Assembly: GCA_036365515.1 (NCBI GenBank)
Contig: CM070874.1
Span: 46,685,083-46,749,082, forward strand
DNA from: Torymus aiolomorphi
Lineage: Eukaryota; Arthropoda; Insecta; Hymenoptera; Torymidae
DNA: 64,000 nucleotides
Direction of reading: 5' to 3'
Numbering within the stretch: position 1 is the stretch's first letter; each line of letters starts with the position of its first letter. The notes under the pieces were generated by a model that saw only the letters and a program-made list of their open reading frames with translations, was not told where the DNA came from and ran no database searches. Positions 21,800 to 34,224 of this stretch are shown here, one piece after another. Made by a program: the position numbers and the translations under genes.

Positions 21800-24382
21800 A
21801 AGCATTCAATTAAGCTCAAGTGGAAAGTGGAGGTACGCTGAAAAAATTCGGTCGCCTCGCAAAGAGAGTCAAGTGCGAAATATACACAGTATTATTACGC
21901 AGGGCTCAAAGCAAGGGCGCGAGGGAGATGGAAGTAAAGCTAAAAATCAGCTCAACGTGCGGGCAAAGGCATTTTCGCATCGCGTGTTTTCGTTCTCTCC
22001 TCGTCGGCGTACATTAGCCGCAACTGGTCTATCTCTCCTCTCGAGCCCCCGCTTGATCTCGGCCACGCGCGGCAGCCTATCTGCGGGAGAGAGAGGGAGC
22101 GCTTCTGTTTTGCAACGAGGCAAGACAGAGAGCCGCGCCGTCGCTCGGCGGCGACAACGACGCCAAAACGACGGAGCGAAGCCGGGGGTAGGGGTGGCCA
22201 CCCTCGCTCTCTTTATCTCGCGCGGTGACGAAGCGCTATCGTTTGCCAGCTCCGCGGCGGCGCTGGCTGGCTATCGATTCCGAGCCGCCGCCGCCGCAGC
22301 CGCCCCCTCCCTCTCGCTCCCGCCCCGCTGGTGCGGTAACAGGTGTTGCTCCGTCCTGAAGGCAGCAGCGCGCCGCTGAAAATCGATGCGCGCGCCCGCC
22401 AGCCAGAGCACGCCGGCGCACTCGGGGCTGCGGAGATCCGCCGGCGGCGGCGGCGGCGGCGCTCCCCCGCAGACACGCGCGCACACACGAGGCCGAGCTG
22501 CTGGGCGCCGGGGAGGGGCGCGTGTGCGCGCTGGCGGCTGCACCTTGCACGGGGGCGACAGTCGCACCCCAGCCACACCCGGTATCACGAGCCATGTAGT
22601 CGCGCTCTCTACCCTCCCGCATACGGCGGACAATTGTTGCTTCTGCGCGCCCACAGGTGGTACTCGCTTCTTCTTCTCTTCTCTTCTCTTCTCTTTCCTT
22701 CTTCTTCTTCTTCTTCTTCTTTTTCCTCTTCCTCCTCCCCTCCCGTCTCTTCCTCCTCGTCTCTACTCTCTGCTGGCTGCCGGTTTCCCTTCCCGCCTCC
22801 CGCCTCTCGCTCCCGCTCTCTCTCTCCCTCTGTCTCCGCTCGCTCGCCGTCCCCAAGCGGGCCCGCACCACTGCCGGCGGCCCCAGCACCGCGGCGGATC
22901 CAGTGAGGCAGCCGCGGCTGCGCTCGGACGCGCCGGCCAGCCGCGTGTCGCCGGAGTGTGCCCAGTGATCGCGTCCCAGTGCAAGCAGCCAGGAGGACGA
23001 CAGCGGGAAGCGGCCGCGCGTTCGATAAAGCCGAGCGCGCTGGCGGCCCGTAAAAAGCGAATAAGGGAGAGATAGACGGGCGGCCGAGAGAAGGGTTAGC
23101 TGTCTGCCTCCCTCTCTCCCTCCGCGCGCGTGCATATACTTGGCTCGCGCTGCCGCGGTGTCGACGCGTCGCTGCGCCCGCGTTTATTATCGACCGCCGC
23201 CGCCGCCGCCGCACCGCGCTCGGCCCGTGCTGGAGCAGCAGCAGCAGCACCGGAGGCCGCTCTCCTTCTCGTTCCCGCGGCCGCTCGCGAGCTCGCCGCC
23301 GTAGGGGTGTGCGCGCGGGCCTGTTGTCCAACTTGTTGCTCCCTCGCGCCTCCGTGCTTACGTGCGCGCACGGCTCGGCACCGCCTCCGGCGTGCCGCTA
23401 GCGGAGGCTGCCATGAGCGCCGCCGGGGTGATTATGCCGTGCCCGAGGGGGCGGCCGCCGCGCCGAACTCTTCTTCCGCCTCGGTTCCCCGAAACGGCGG
23501 CGAGCGGCCGAATGAAGTCGCGAGGCGCGAGGGTCGACAGCCCGCCCCGAGCCTGAGGGGGAGATAACGATGCCATTCTCCGGATGAAATTCGACGAGTC
23601 GAGCTTTCGCGAGAGCTGCGGATTCAATGCGGAGCCCGAGCGGGCCAGGAACCAAGAGGAAGCGGCCGAAGGGACAGTTTTATATGGATGGCTGCTGCTA
23701 GATTAAGTAGTATACGAGAAAGAGAGAGAGAGAGATACGTCAAGACTTTGATACAAATCTATATGTATAGACGCGGAGGAGCGATCGATAAGATGCGACA
23801 TTCGCCTGTAATATATACGTATATAAAAGCTCGACGCGAGTCGGATAAAAATATACATCCTTTGCAGAAGCACACGCACGCGACGTTATAGATCGTAGTG
23901 TTGCGTCGTCGCGTAAAGGCAAGCTGACACGGTGATGGGAAAACGGAGCAGGAAGAGCGATGAACAAACTTCCACCCACATAAATACAACGAAAGCAATA
24001 CTGCAAACAAGGTAAAGAAAAAGCTCGGGGAGGCGGATACTGTATAGATATAATATTTCGACGTACATATACACACACAGGAGCCAGTTATATACGCTTA
24101 AGGATTTTTTACGAGCAGAAGTAAAAATAAAACAAAAAAAAAAAGCATCGGGTGATTTTGAACGAGCGGAAGTTGTCGAATAATCGCGCGAGACACCGAC
24201 GCTCGTCGACTGTCGGCGCGGTCGTCTCTCTCGCGAGTCCGGCCATAGAAGCACTGCGCGTGTAATTGATGCGCGCGAATGAGGCCGAGCGAGCGGCTGT
24301 GAGCGAGTCGTCGCCTCTCCGGTGACAGCAGCAGCCGCCGCGCGGACTTTCTGACCGGGAGCGGAAGGCGCAAGGCAGCAGC
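21800..24382 (+). promoter_or_regulatory. scrt: CpG-rich island and probable 5' leader/promoter of scratch
   Basis: This is the densest CpG region of the window and runs directly into the scratch start codon. It contains a (TCT)n tract at 22670-22735, CT-rich runs near 22800-22840, (GCC)n at 23194-23212 and GAGAGA at 23717-23732. A TATAAAAGC lies at 23821. The transcription start cannot be fixed from sequence. Long minus-strand frames here (299 and 240 codons) are Arg/Glu/Ala low-complexity and are not called as genes. Confidence 0.5.
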
Positions 24383-24532
24383 ATGCCGCGCTGCTACATG
24401 GTGAAGAAGGCGCTGTGCAACAAGTACATCAACAGCGTCGCCAAGGGTCTCGATGGCTGGGGCGCGCGCTGCCGGAGCCCGACGCCGCCGCCCACGCAGC
24501 CGGCGCCCCCGCCGCAGCCACCCCCGCCAACC

Positions 24533-24578
<46 letters not shown>

Positions 24579-27500
24579 CGAAGCTGCCGGCCCCTAAGCC
24601 GCGCTACGCTTCGCCTGTGACCCCAGGTGATTACTGTACGGCGACTTTTCATCCTATCTTTTTTTTATTCGTTGTCTCGTGCTTGTTATTCTTGTCTTTC
24701 CGCGGTCTTCAGCGCCCGAGGGCAACGCGGAGAGCTTCCGGAGCGAGAGAGCGCGCGCAAGGTGGTTGGCGCACACGTGCGTGGCGCGCCGGCCACTCCC
24801 TCGGCTCCCGCTTGCGTGCGCGCTCCTCGAGCTTTTTCCCTTACGACAGATTTACTTATCTGCAAGATTACGGTTGTTTCAATTATGTTAACGTATTTCG
24901 ACATTATGTCCACCAATATGTGCGAAATTCATTTGTTCGGCAGTACTCAAAATTTCATAATATACGTGGAGATTGTGCGATCGAATTTCATTAACGATGA
25001 AATAAAATGTTAATTAATGCACATATTATTCTGAATTTAATTAATTTAATCTCCACTCCTATGAATATAATTTTCATAAAATTTTCAAATGGGCAAGAAT
25101 AAATTTATGGGAAAGTTAATTAATTAAAAATGATTGCAATTTATTTTTTTTTTGAAAATCCAGAATATCTTCCGTTTTATGGTACACAACTTTTGTCCAA
25201 TTAATTTTACTTTTCATCAAATCTGTTTTACACTCCACGGAAACTTCATAAATTGTACCAAATAACAAATTTAAGATTGCTCCATGCAAACGATAGATCT
25301 GAGTAAAATATTTCATTTTCGCTTGTCACAAAGTACGTTTTTCAAAGAAAAACTCTGCTAAAATATATGATATTCATTGAATCATCCAAAAACAATTTTT
25401 GCGAAATAAATCAAACTTATTAATTCTTTTCACACGCTCTCCTAATAACTTTGTAATAATTTTATTATAAAGAATATTTTTCTAAAAATGCGTGCATGTA
25501 CTTTTATGTATTTAATACTAAATGCATTAAATTCTACAAAAATTATTCTTACATAAAAAGCTTGTAACATTTTTCATATTAAAAATTGTTATTCGTTTGA
25601 TCATATACCCAGTACAAATTGTACTACAACGACGCAGATAGCTATATTGAACGTCGATAGAGTAAATAAGCTATCATTAAATAGATATAAAAAATTTTCA
25701 GGGCACACGTTTACGCCGAAGAAAAATGACTCGACGGTGCCCGTCAGCGGCCCGGACCTTCAGTCTGCGGACCGCGGTCCTGTCATCATGTCCACCTCTT
25801 CAACGCTCATCAGCGTGGAGACGGCCAGGACGACGACGACGACGACGTCGTCGCCAGCCTCTCAGGACCCGTTGAGCGTGTCACCAGAACGGCCGCCTAG
25901 GTCAACCGAGACGCCGACGGCCAAGTCGGCGTTCTCGCGACCGAAGCAGACGTCAAAATCGATGCACAGCTCATACGAGAACGACGTGCCAAGCCATGGA
26001 GTTTTGATACCGAGGTCCTGCATACCGCCACCCAACAATGACATGCCGCTTTTTAGGGACAGGTAAGTTTACGCTTAAATTTCAGAAACTTCCAAGATAA
26101 TTTGATATATAGTCTTACTACATCCTCGAGGCTATTTACGAGAATTCGTTATATCCAGTACATCTGTATAAATAAGATGATATTTGAATAAGGATCAAGT
26201 ATACAATACCTCGAACAATCATCGGATAATTAGGCAACAATGGCAGTGTCATGCATAATATCGATAATCGACACCTCGGTCCGTCGGCTGTTCTCAGATC
26301 GGCAGCGGAAACGGAAGCAGCCCACGACCTCCTGGAGCTGTCGCGCTCGCTTCCGCCGCTGCCACCGCCGAGCGTGGCAATTGGACCGCAGAGCGTGATC
26401 GAGCATCCGGCGAGCGATGTCCAGGAGATGACGGTCTACCAGCCGAGCGAGCAGCCGATCTACCAGGTGAACACGATCGACCTCGCCGGCGCCACGACCC
26501 TCTATCACCCCCAGGCCCAGCATCCGCACATCCATCAGACGGTCGCGCCGCCCACCGGCATTATCTACGAGCCGACAACCTTGTTGCACACGGTGAGGCA
26601 CGACAATTCTTTTACTTCCAGTGCCCGATGTTTGTCGAAGGAATCGGAAAATCAAGCCCACTGCTCGTCACTCCATCAAATGAGTTCTTGTTTTTGAGAA
26701 ATGGTCCATCTGACCTGTAATGGCAAATATTTATATTACGAAAACAAGCGAAAAAGATTATTTTTCAACGAAACAAAGCTTCAATTTTCGATTTATCTGT
26801 CTACTCAAAGTAAAACATATTTGATAATAGATTGCCCGATATCTTAAAATGGGTCTTTCGATGGAATGGGGAACTTTATTTGATAGATAACAGAAATCTG
26901 TGCACTCTCCTTATAAATCTAGCGTTCTCTGCTTGTGAAAAGTGTAACGCTGACATTTTGCAAACTAAGGAGAAAATTTTCATTTTTATCCGGTATTCAG
27001 TAGTAAAAATTGTTAAAAAGTGAATTTTTTTTTCAAATGCTCAAGCTTTTATGAAATGTTCATAATTCTTAAGCACAATTTTTCTACCGGATCAAATTTG
27101 TCTTTAAAAACGAATCTTTTATAAGTCTAGTGTAACGCAAGCAATAAAAATTAAACATGATAAAGAATTGTTCTTTCTAACAGTTGCTGGTGAAAAGAAA
27201 CTTTTATTAATTAATTTGGTTGTCTCTATAAGGGCTTTCTTTTGTGATATACTTTGTGACTTAAAAAAATAGCATTTCAAGGGTAAAGGAAAAAAGATAA
27301 AAATCTCTCCCGTTCAACCAATTAAGGTGAAGTAATTGTAATTGTAGGTGTCAACCAATTGTTGCGTTAGTTTAGAATAAATTGCCTTAAGGCATCAAGC
27401 GTCGAAAATGAACGGTAGAATATCTTGCCTATATCCTATATCTCATTCATTTCGAAGATATATTATATTTGCCCTCTAAAATAAAAAATTATTTCTTGTA

Positions 27501-29251
27501 TACTCACGTTGATTCAGATAGAAATTATTATTATGTATAGTTTTAAAAAAGATAACATCATTTCTTTTGAGTGTTTACGATCGCAAAATTCTTCTTTTCG
27601 TTATAGGCAGGCCCGCAAATTCCGCTGCACAACCTCAATTTCGAGTTCATTCTATTTTACATGCAAGGTGTCTAAAGGGCATAGACATAACTTAGAGGGT
27701 CAAAATGAACCTCAAATTCCAGTTTGAGTCGTATTCTGAATTTGTGACGTCCATGAAGCTTGCGAGTAATCTCGTAGTTGTGAACCTAAATATAATTAAA
27801 ATGATTTACAAGTCACATTTTCTGTGACATTACTTGTGAACTGATGATTCAACTAAATCAACAACAAGCACCCTGATATCAACTCTATATCGTATCAAAA
27901 ACCTCAAATTTTTCACAAATTGAAAAGCCTAATTATTGTTGGAATTTCTTTAATTATTGACTCCTCCAATAAATTCCGAAGTATACACTAACTAGTAAAA
28001 TTATTTTATTATCTTGGGTATAGCATCAAAATAAAGTTAATTCATACTTGGTATGCTAATACAAATTATCATTATAAAATACTTTTATTCCCATCTCTAC
28101 TATAATGGCCATTTTATAGCCTGAAAAGCGGGGAAAAAGTGGCGTCTGATTCCCTCTTTTACTTTATTCCCGCATAATGCGGGAATGTGCCAAACTGTCC
28201 TCAAATGTATCCAATGATGCAGTTAAATTTATTTTCGCATGAGCATACGCAAAGTTCGTATGTAAAGTCGATTTTTTTTATGCGTAAAGTGTACTTTTTC
28301 CATGTCATGTGAAAAGCGAATCGCTGTGCATAAAGTAAAATACTTTATTCCCATCTCTACTATAATGGCCATTTTAAAGCCTGAAAAGCAGGGCAAAAGT
28401 GGCATCTGATTCCCTCTTTTACTTTATTCCTGCATAATGTGGGAATAAAGTAACTAGGCGGGAATAAAGTAAATTAGCGGGAATAAAGTAAGATCGTCTA
28501 ATTTTTTACGTCTATGGTGAATTGGGTGAAAACTAACAAAATTATAACACATAAATACAAAATAATTTTTCAAATCTATGAAGTGGACACAGTGGTGATG
28601 GGAATAAAGTACTATATGTAACACGGGATTAAAGTCGATGATTCCCTTGGGTGATTACTGTCCTCGCTTCATTACGGGCAGTAAAATTATCCGCGGGAAT
28701 AATCTGCGACTTTAGTCCCTTGTTACATAATGCACTATTACGCACCCACTTTATGCACACTTGCAAAAGTATCGTATGAAACACCGAAGTAAAGTGATGC
28801 AATACTATAAAAAAACTGTTGGAAACACATCAAAATACAGTATATCTTTTACGAAGAAACAAATTGAGGACATTCTAGGAGTGATATTGACTTAACACGA
28901 AGCGAAGTTGTAAACAGAACGTTTTGATTATGCTCCGTCATTCTAGTTAATTCGGCAAATTAAATCCAAAAAGTTTTTTTATTTTTATTTATTTATTTTT
29001 TTTTTTCAAGGCAATATCGACAAAAATATATAAACATAGATTAAAATGCAATTTATCGTCTGCTAGAAAAAAAATCTGCGACACTTAAAAATGAAATTAG
29101 TCTTACTAACAGCTTTTCGGATTAATTCTCTTGTAAACAAGTGAAAATAAATGATTCGGAAAATTTTGAAATAATTTAGAAGCCATATTTTTTACATTTT
29201 TAAGCTACAGTTGTGCCGAATTAAATTTTCCTGTAAAGGGGGGACGAGGAA

Positions 29252-29318
<67 letters not shown>

Positions 29319-32300
29319 GTTGTTATGATGGATGAAACTGATTTGTGCCAATCTGTGCGAAATCCGTGCAAAATGTCATAAAAGTTTATATTCGGGCACC
29401 GTTTGGCACAGTTTTATATATCATACGTTAAGCATAATTAAGAACAAAAATTATTTCCACTGCAGATTTTATGTATTTCTACTCATAAAGAGAGAGCACA
29501 GCCTCCGAAAAACGGATTTTAATGGATCTTTGAAAGTCGATTTCTGGTACCTAAAAATGAAGCCAGGTGCTCACAATTTCGTCCAATGGACCCTTTTTCT
29601 TGAAGTACGGGCAATCTAATCAAATATGCTTTATTTCATTAAAAATTGATGTCTCTTCTATTTACTATCATTTTGCAATTATTTATGGTACCAAAACGAG
29701 CAAAAAAAATTAAGTAGACAGCAAATGCTAAAATTCAAGCTCGGTCTCGTCAAAAATTTTAAATTTTCAGGAAATTACAAGAAGATAGATAGCACTTAAA
29801 GATAGTGTAAGAAAACGATTAAAAATTTGCCTTCTTTTTATACGATTTAATTGGCCATATTTTTATCTTTGATTGCTTATAATTTCAAATTTAAAACAGA
29901 GCTTAAATTTTAGCTTTTGATGTCTACTTTTATAATTGGTTTTACTCGTTTTCGTATCATAAATAATTGCAAAGTGACAGACAATAGAAGAGACATCTTT
30001 TTTTTTCAATGAAATGAAACATATTTGAGATTAGATTGCCTACATATCAAGAACAAGGGCTCATTTGATGGAATCGTGAGCACTGGACTTCATTTTTAGA
30101 TACCAGAAATCGACTTTCAAAGCCCTGTTAAAATCCGTTTCCCGGAAGGTGTGCACTCTCCTTGTCAGTATTCTTATTAATAAAACAAAATTTATACATA
30201 TAGTAATCAGTTAAAATAGAGCTTATTTATACCCTTTAGTCAATAAGTGCTTTTGCCCGATTATCAGTATAATAGTAGACTGCACTTTAGTCAAATTTGC
30301 TATAACAATTTTAAGAGAAATACATAGATAATTTGCAATTATAAATGATTATACGTAAAGGTAACGATGTTAATGAAAATCTGATGAAAGGAACAATTGC
30401 TTTTTGCTTCATAACAGAGCCATGGGGGCGTCTTCATACCACTCTCGCCGGTGCGAGAAATCCTCTTCTACAGTCCGACGATCCCGACGACGATGATCAC
30501 ACAACCGCTGCAACCTCAAGTGCACACGACACAACTCCATCAGCCATTGATACAGCACCAGCAGCTGCAGCCGCAACCTCAGCCGCAAGCTCCGCTGATA
30601 CAACAACAGACAGTAATGCAGCGGGCGCAGCAGCCACCGCCTCAGCAGCCACAGTCAGTGTTGGTGCAGCCGCAGCAGCAGCCAGTTCAGGGGCCACCGC
30701 CTCAGCAGCCGATGGTGATCGAAACGGCGCCACCGCTTACACCGCCAACCTCAGAGTGTAGCAGCGACGTCGAAAACAGCAATCCGAACTCGCAGCCGTC
30801 GCAGCACTCGAGCCAGCGCGACAAGGAAGTTCAGACTGTCGTGCAGGAGCAGACAGAGGTGAGCAAGCCCGCGAGCTACACCTACGACACGCTCCTCGTC
30901 GCCGACGGCCGCTCCAAGAACCGCAAGGCGCCAGCGCAGGGACAACAGCCCCAAGATCAACAGCTGGCACAGCAACAGCAGCAGCAACAGCAGCAGCAAC
31001 AGCTAGAGAACGCCAAGACGAGTGACAAGGCCGAGGGCACCGAACAGCCCGAGACCTCCAAGACCGGCAGATACGTTTGCAGCGAATGTGGTTAGTCTTA
31101 TTTTCAGGAAAACGCTATACCCTTCCTCGCGTACCATTACGAAATCGCGTGAACCATAAAATTAATTTCTTGTTATTTTATTTTAAAGTTTTTTTTATTA
31201 TTATTTCCAAAATTATTCCCAGTAAGGAAGGCTGCTTTGGCTCTATTCATTGATTGAGAATCAGCATCTGTCCAAACTCTGGTTATACTGCTTAATTCTA
31301 TGTATTTAGTATAGGGACAAATGATTAATCGTTTTAATAACTTTCCCAGTTAATAAACTGACCATTGCAACTAACTGTTGCATTTTTCAAATGAAATAAG
31401 GATATGTGGGCATTCTTTTTTAAAGTAACTAGAAAAAGAAAAAGAAATATGCCAGAGAGTGAGCCACTATTTCTATGTTTTAAGACCTTTTAAACACGCA
31501 TTCGAAGTTTAGATGAAGAATTTCTCCATCTCGCCGAGATATCTGAAATAAGATTTTTCAGATATCTTAAAAACCAACGTTTAACAATTTTTTTATCACA
31601 TTCGTCAACAAAATTGTGTAAAACTACGGATTTGCATTATTTAGACCACAATACATAGGAATATCATAGTCTCTGGTACAATACCTACCATTTTTTGTGA
31701 TGGGTTTGTCGTATTTTTTCTTATTGCTTAACGTCACTATATTCCTATTCCTGTCAGTAGAAATTATCGATCATCAATATAGATACACATATACATGGAA
31801 AGGCACACACTCATAAGCAGAGCGTAGGCTTCGAACTAGGGTCCTTGGGTTACCAATTTTTTACTCTACCATGATGAACCACCGCGGCCCCTGTTCACTT
31901 ATTCACTTTGAGTAGATTAGACATATTGTCAATTTATATTTACTCAATTTCTAATCTTGGTTGTACGTAAGTTTCATCAATGAAGTGAAATTTAGGAATG
32001 GTAGTATATAAATCTCCATTTATTAGGGAAGAAAATAAATGTTTTCTGCCAAGATACAAAAAGTAGCTTTTTATTCAAATTAGGTATTTTGTACAATATA
32101 GTTATAAAATGAAAATTTGGAACCACTCGAAAACATTTACTTAGCGCAAAACCCGTTTTGGCAAGCGTATATATACAGTTGAAGTCTCAGGAGGGAAGAA
32201 TACTTTGCCTCACGAGCTCTCCCTGTCTCGAAAGTTACGAGTCGAGCCGTGCAGTGCGCCTAGCAACGGAGTCAACAACAGCTGACTACGAAGAGCTCAC

Positions 32301-33872
32301 ACTCACACCTCAGAAGGGAGCAAGAAAACCGCGCCCCCTCTCTCCCTTGCCCGTTCGCTCTCATTTGCACGCTCGCTTCTGATGTATATAGATGTCAGGG
32401 GTATGCTCAAACTTTTTACAAAACGATCGATTATGAAGTTTCCCATCGAGCCCTATTATTTACGCGTCATTTTTACACTTGCGTCAACTAATGAAATAGA
32501 AGAAAAGACTTAAAAATTTTTCACAGATTTGCTTTGAGTCGAATATATGTATTAAATCAATTTTTCAATTCCTTCATATTTTTCCAAATTTTTAACTATA
32601 ATAAACATAGTTTCCATTTATTACTTTACTAAAAAATTTGCTATCCACTAACCCATTGATTCTTTATGTTATATAAAAGTCTGCAGCCATTAATAGAGTC
32701 AAATATCTGTAACAATTATTGATTTCAGTCTGTTCTTGGAATATGCCAAGTCTATTTTTGTCATGTGTGATAGATTTATTATCAAAAGGAGCCACAAGTG
32801 TCAGCGCTACTATTATATCGATAATACTAAAATTAAAAAAAAAAATTACTCTAGTCCTAAGTTCAAATTATAGCGAAAGAAACATTTTTCTTTTAGTTTT
32901 AGTATATTAACTTTAGTAAACTTGGTTTATGTTTTGACCACCACTGTTATATATATCGTCACTCTTGAATAAATAGACATGACATTACCGCATGCAAGCC
33001 GGTTAGAAAAGATATTATTTCGGAAGCCAGTTGAAAACGACATTATCTCATCTAATCGTTATCTAACAATACTGTTTGTTTACTTTGTCCTAAAATTATG
33101 TTTTTAAAAATAAGAATATTGTTATTTAGAAATATTGGTTTCAATAGCTGGGTTGTGAATAATTATTATTTACTGAAATAATTTTTGTATTTGCAACACT
33201 TTGGGCGTTCCGGTTTCCGAAATAACACCGAAATAACGATTTCGGATCGGAAAGAATAGTAGAACTTTTAGATGAATTATATTATTTTTACAATATGATT
33301 TTTGCTAAAAATACTGCCATTTAATTAACACGTTAGTTATAAAATATGGTTAATTTTCTACCAGGGATAGTTCAAAGTGAAAATATAAATTCAAGTAAAC
33401 TGGCGATGAGGTTGAAAATAATAATTTGTCAACAGGCAAGCAGTACGCGACATCGTCCAATCTGTCGAGGCACAAACAGACGCACCGGAGCATCAACTCG
33501 CAGTCGGCGAAAAAGTGCATCCACTGCGGCAAAGCGTACGTGAGCATGCCCGCCCTGGCCATGCACGTGCTTACGCACAAGCTCACCCACAGCTGCGGCG
33601 TCTGCGGCAAGATGTTCTCACGGCCCTGGCTGCTGCAGGGCCACCTGCGCAGCCACACGGGAGAGAAGCCCTACGGGTGCGCCCACTGCGGCAAGGCCTT
33701 CGCCGACCGCTCGAACCTGCGCGCCCACATGCAGACCCACTCGGCCGACAAGAACCACGAGTGCCCCAAGTGCCACAAGTCGTTCGCCCTCAAGTCCTAC
33801 CTGAACAAACACCTTGAGTCGGCATGCCAGCGCGAAAGTACCGACGACTCTGGTAACGAGGCACCAACCTAA
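24383..33872 (+). CDS. scrt: Scratch-type C2H2 zinc-finger transcriptional repressor (5 exons)
   Basis: Joining 24383-24626, 25702-26062, 26298-26592, 30418-31090 and 33436-33872 at GT/AG sites gives 669 codons with consistent phases (1, 2, 0, 1). The protein starts with a SNAG-type repression motif (MPRCYMVKK), then Pro-rich and polyQ tracts. Near residues 456-472 is [17 protein letters not shown], a conserved Scratch-family motif. Five zinc fingers follow (about 521-541, 552-572, 578-598, 606-626, and 634-655, the last of C2HC form). Finger segments such as [24 protein letters not shown] and [14 protein letters not shown] are diagnostic of Scratch within the Snail superfamily. Known role: nuclear E-box-binding repressor in neural precursors. 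Intron 4 splits finger 1 within CSECG|K. Upstream non-coding exons may exist. Confidence 0.95.
24535..24576 (+). repeat. CAG trinucleotide tract encoding polyglutamine in scratch exon 1
   Basis: About 14 uninterrupted CAG codons encode a polyQ run after a Pro-rich stretch. It lies about 50 residues after the SNAG motif. Uninterrupted CAG is prone to length change. A second, mixed CAG/CAA glutamine run is encoded near 30958-31002 in exon 4. Confidence 0.95.
28080..28450. repeat. Direct repeat of the GGGAATAAAGT family
   Basis: ACTTTATTCCCATCTCTACT followed by ATAATGGCCATTTTAWAGCC, GAAAAGCRGGG and AGTGGCRTCTGATTCCC occurs at about 28080-28190 and again at 28341-28440. Related copies are at 34600-34870 and, inverted, at 36100-36210. 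The blocks are rich in TTTATTCCCG and its complement. Confidence 0.8.
28609..28738. repeat. Palindromic repeat of family P (copy 1)
   Basis: AGTACTATATGTAACACGGG with ATTAAAGTCG is mirrored by CGACTTTAGTCCCTTG and TTACATAATGCACT. The loop contains CTGTCCTCGCTTCATTACGGGCAG, itself a small hairpin. Close relatives occur at 34870-34976, 35201-35306 and 36205-36317. Confidence 0.85.
29252..29317. repeat. (TG)n microsatellite
   Basis: About 33 uninterrupted TG dinucleotides in scratch intron 3. Confidence 0.97.
29487..30165. mobile_element. Foldback element in scratch intron 3
   Basis: Arms of about 280 bp are inverted copies. Left markers AAAACGGATTTTAATGG, GAAAGTCGATTTCTGG and GATGTCTCTTCTAT match right markers AAAATCCGTTT, CCAGAAATCGACTTTCAAAG and ATAGAAGAGACATC. 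Terminal AGGAGAGTGCACAC is clear on the right and degenerate on the left. A third, partial copy of the arm is near 26800-26915 in the same intron. No transposase is present. Confidence 0.8.
31800..31902 (-). pseudogene. tRNA-derived SINE-like sequence
   Basis: On the minus strand, CCGCGGTGGTTCATCATGGT and AGAG resemble an A box region and AGTTCGAAGCC is a good B box at about tRNA spacing. No folding tRNA acceptor stem is evident. It lies in scratch intron 4 and is best read as a tRNA-derived SINE head or relic. Confidence 0.45.
32155..32395. promoter_or_regulatory. GC-richer island in scratch intron 4
   Basis: An isolated GC-rich patch in AT-rich intron DNA. It contains an E-box CAGCTG at 32279-32284 and CT-rich runs, and is preceded by GTATATATACAGTTG. 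It has no coding resemblance. An intronic enhancer or alternative promoter is possible; this is inference from composition. Confidence 0.25.
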
Positions 33873-33943
33873 GAGAATCAACGATTTTCTTCACCGAGAC
33901 CAGCTGTAAGCACGTCATTGCATTATAGTAAATTACGATACGT

Positions 33944-34206
33944 GTAACCTAAGTAGCACGTAGCTACGCTCGGGCCCTAACTTCACGCCGTACAGAGTGC
34001 TACTTAGGTCATAAGTGTCATATAGAATTTTATAGCACTGCCTGCCCTAACCCCGCTGTCACGCCTATCCGTGCCCTAAGTAGTCCTTTTTTGCACCGTG
34101 AGGTTAGCGCATGAGCGTAGCGAGTGTGATAAACACGGTGCAAAAAAGTACTACTTAGGTCACGGATAGACGTGACCTAAGTACGGGCTTAGGTCACACA
34201 GTGCTA
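33944..34206. repeat. Two adjacent long hairpins with the shared loop motif, just 3' of scratch
   Basis: Hairpin a: GTAACCTAAGTAGCAC (33944) pairs with GTGCTACTTAGGT (33997); its loop holds TTAGGGCCCGAGCGTAGC on the minus strand (33963-33980). Hairpin b: an about 70 nt stem from TATAGCACTG (34030) to CAGTGCTATA (34206), including CTATCCGTG...CACGGATAG and GCACCGTG...CACGGTGC; its loop holds TTAGCGCATGAGCGTAGC (34104-34121). The first hairpin begins 71 nt after the scratch stop and the first AATAAA seen is at 34747, so both may lie in the 3' UTR. Confidence 0.9.
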
Positions 34207-34224
34207 TAATAGTAGTTTTCGTAC

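Larger units (their letters stand above)
26593..30417 (+). other. Scratch intron 3 and its contents
   Basis: A 3.8 kb intron between GTGAGG (26593) and AACAG (30417). It holds repeats rather than genes: a diverged copy of the 29487-30165 foldback arm at about 26800-26915, a hairpin cluster at 28080-28760, a TG tract and the foldback itself. Short open frames here have no family resemblance. Confidence 0.7.

Noticed and set aside
22236..23331. Long minus-strand frames (299 and 240 codons) in the CpG island
   Set aside because: Arg/Glu/Ala-rich low complexity, overlapping open frames on both strands, no domain or splice context; expected in GC-rich DNA where stops are rare.
24627..24994. Continuation of the scratch exon 1 frame past 24626
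   Set aside because: CCCCAG|GTGATT is a good donor and the downstream exon joins in phase to the conserved protein; the extension is intron sequence.
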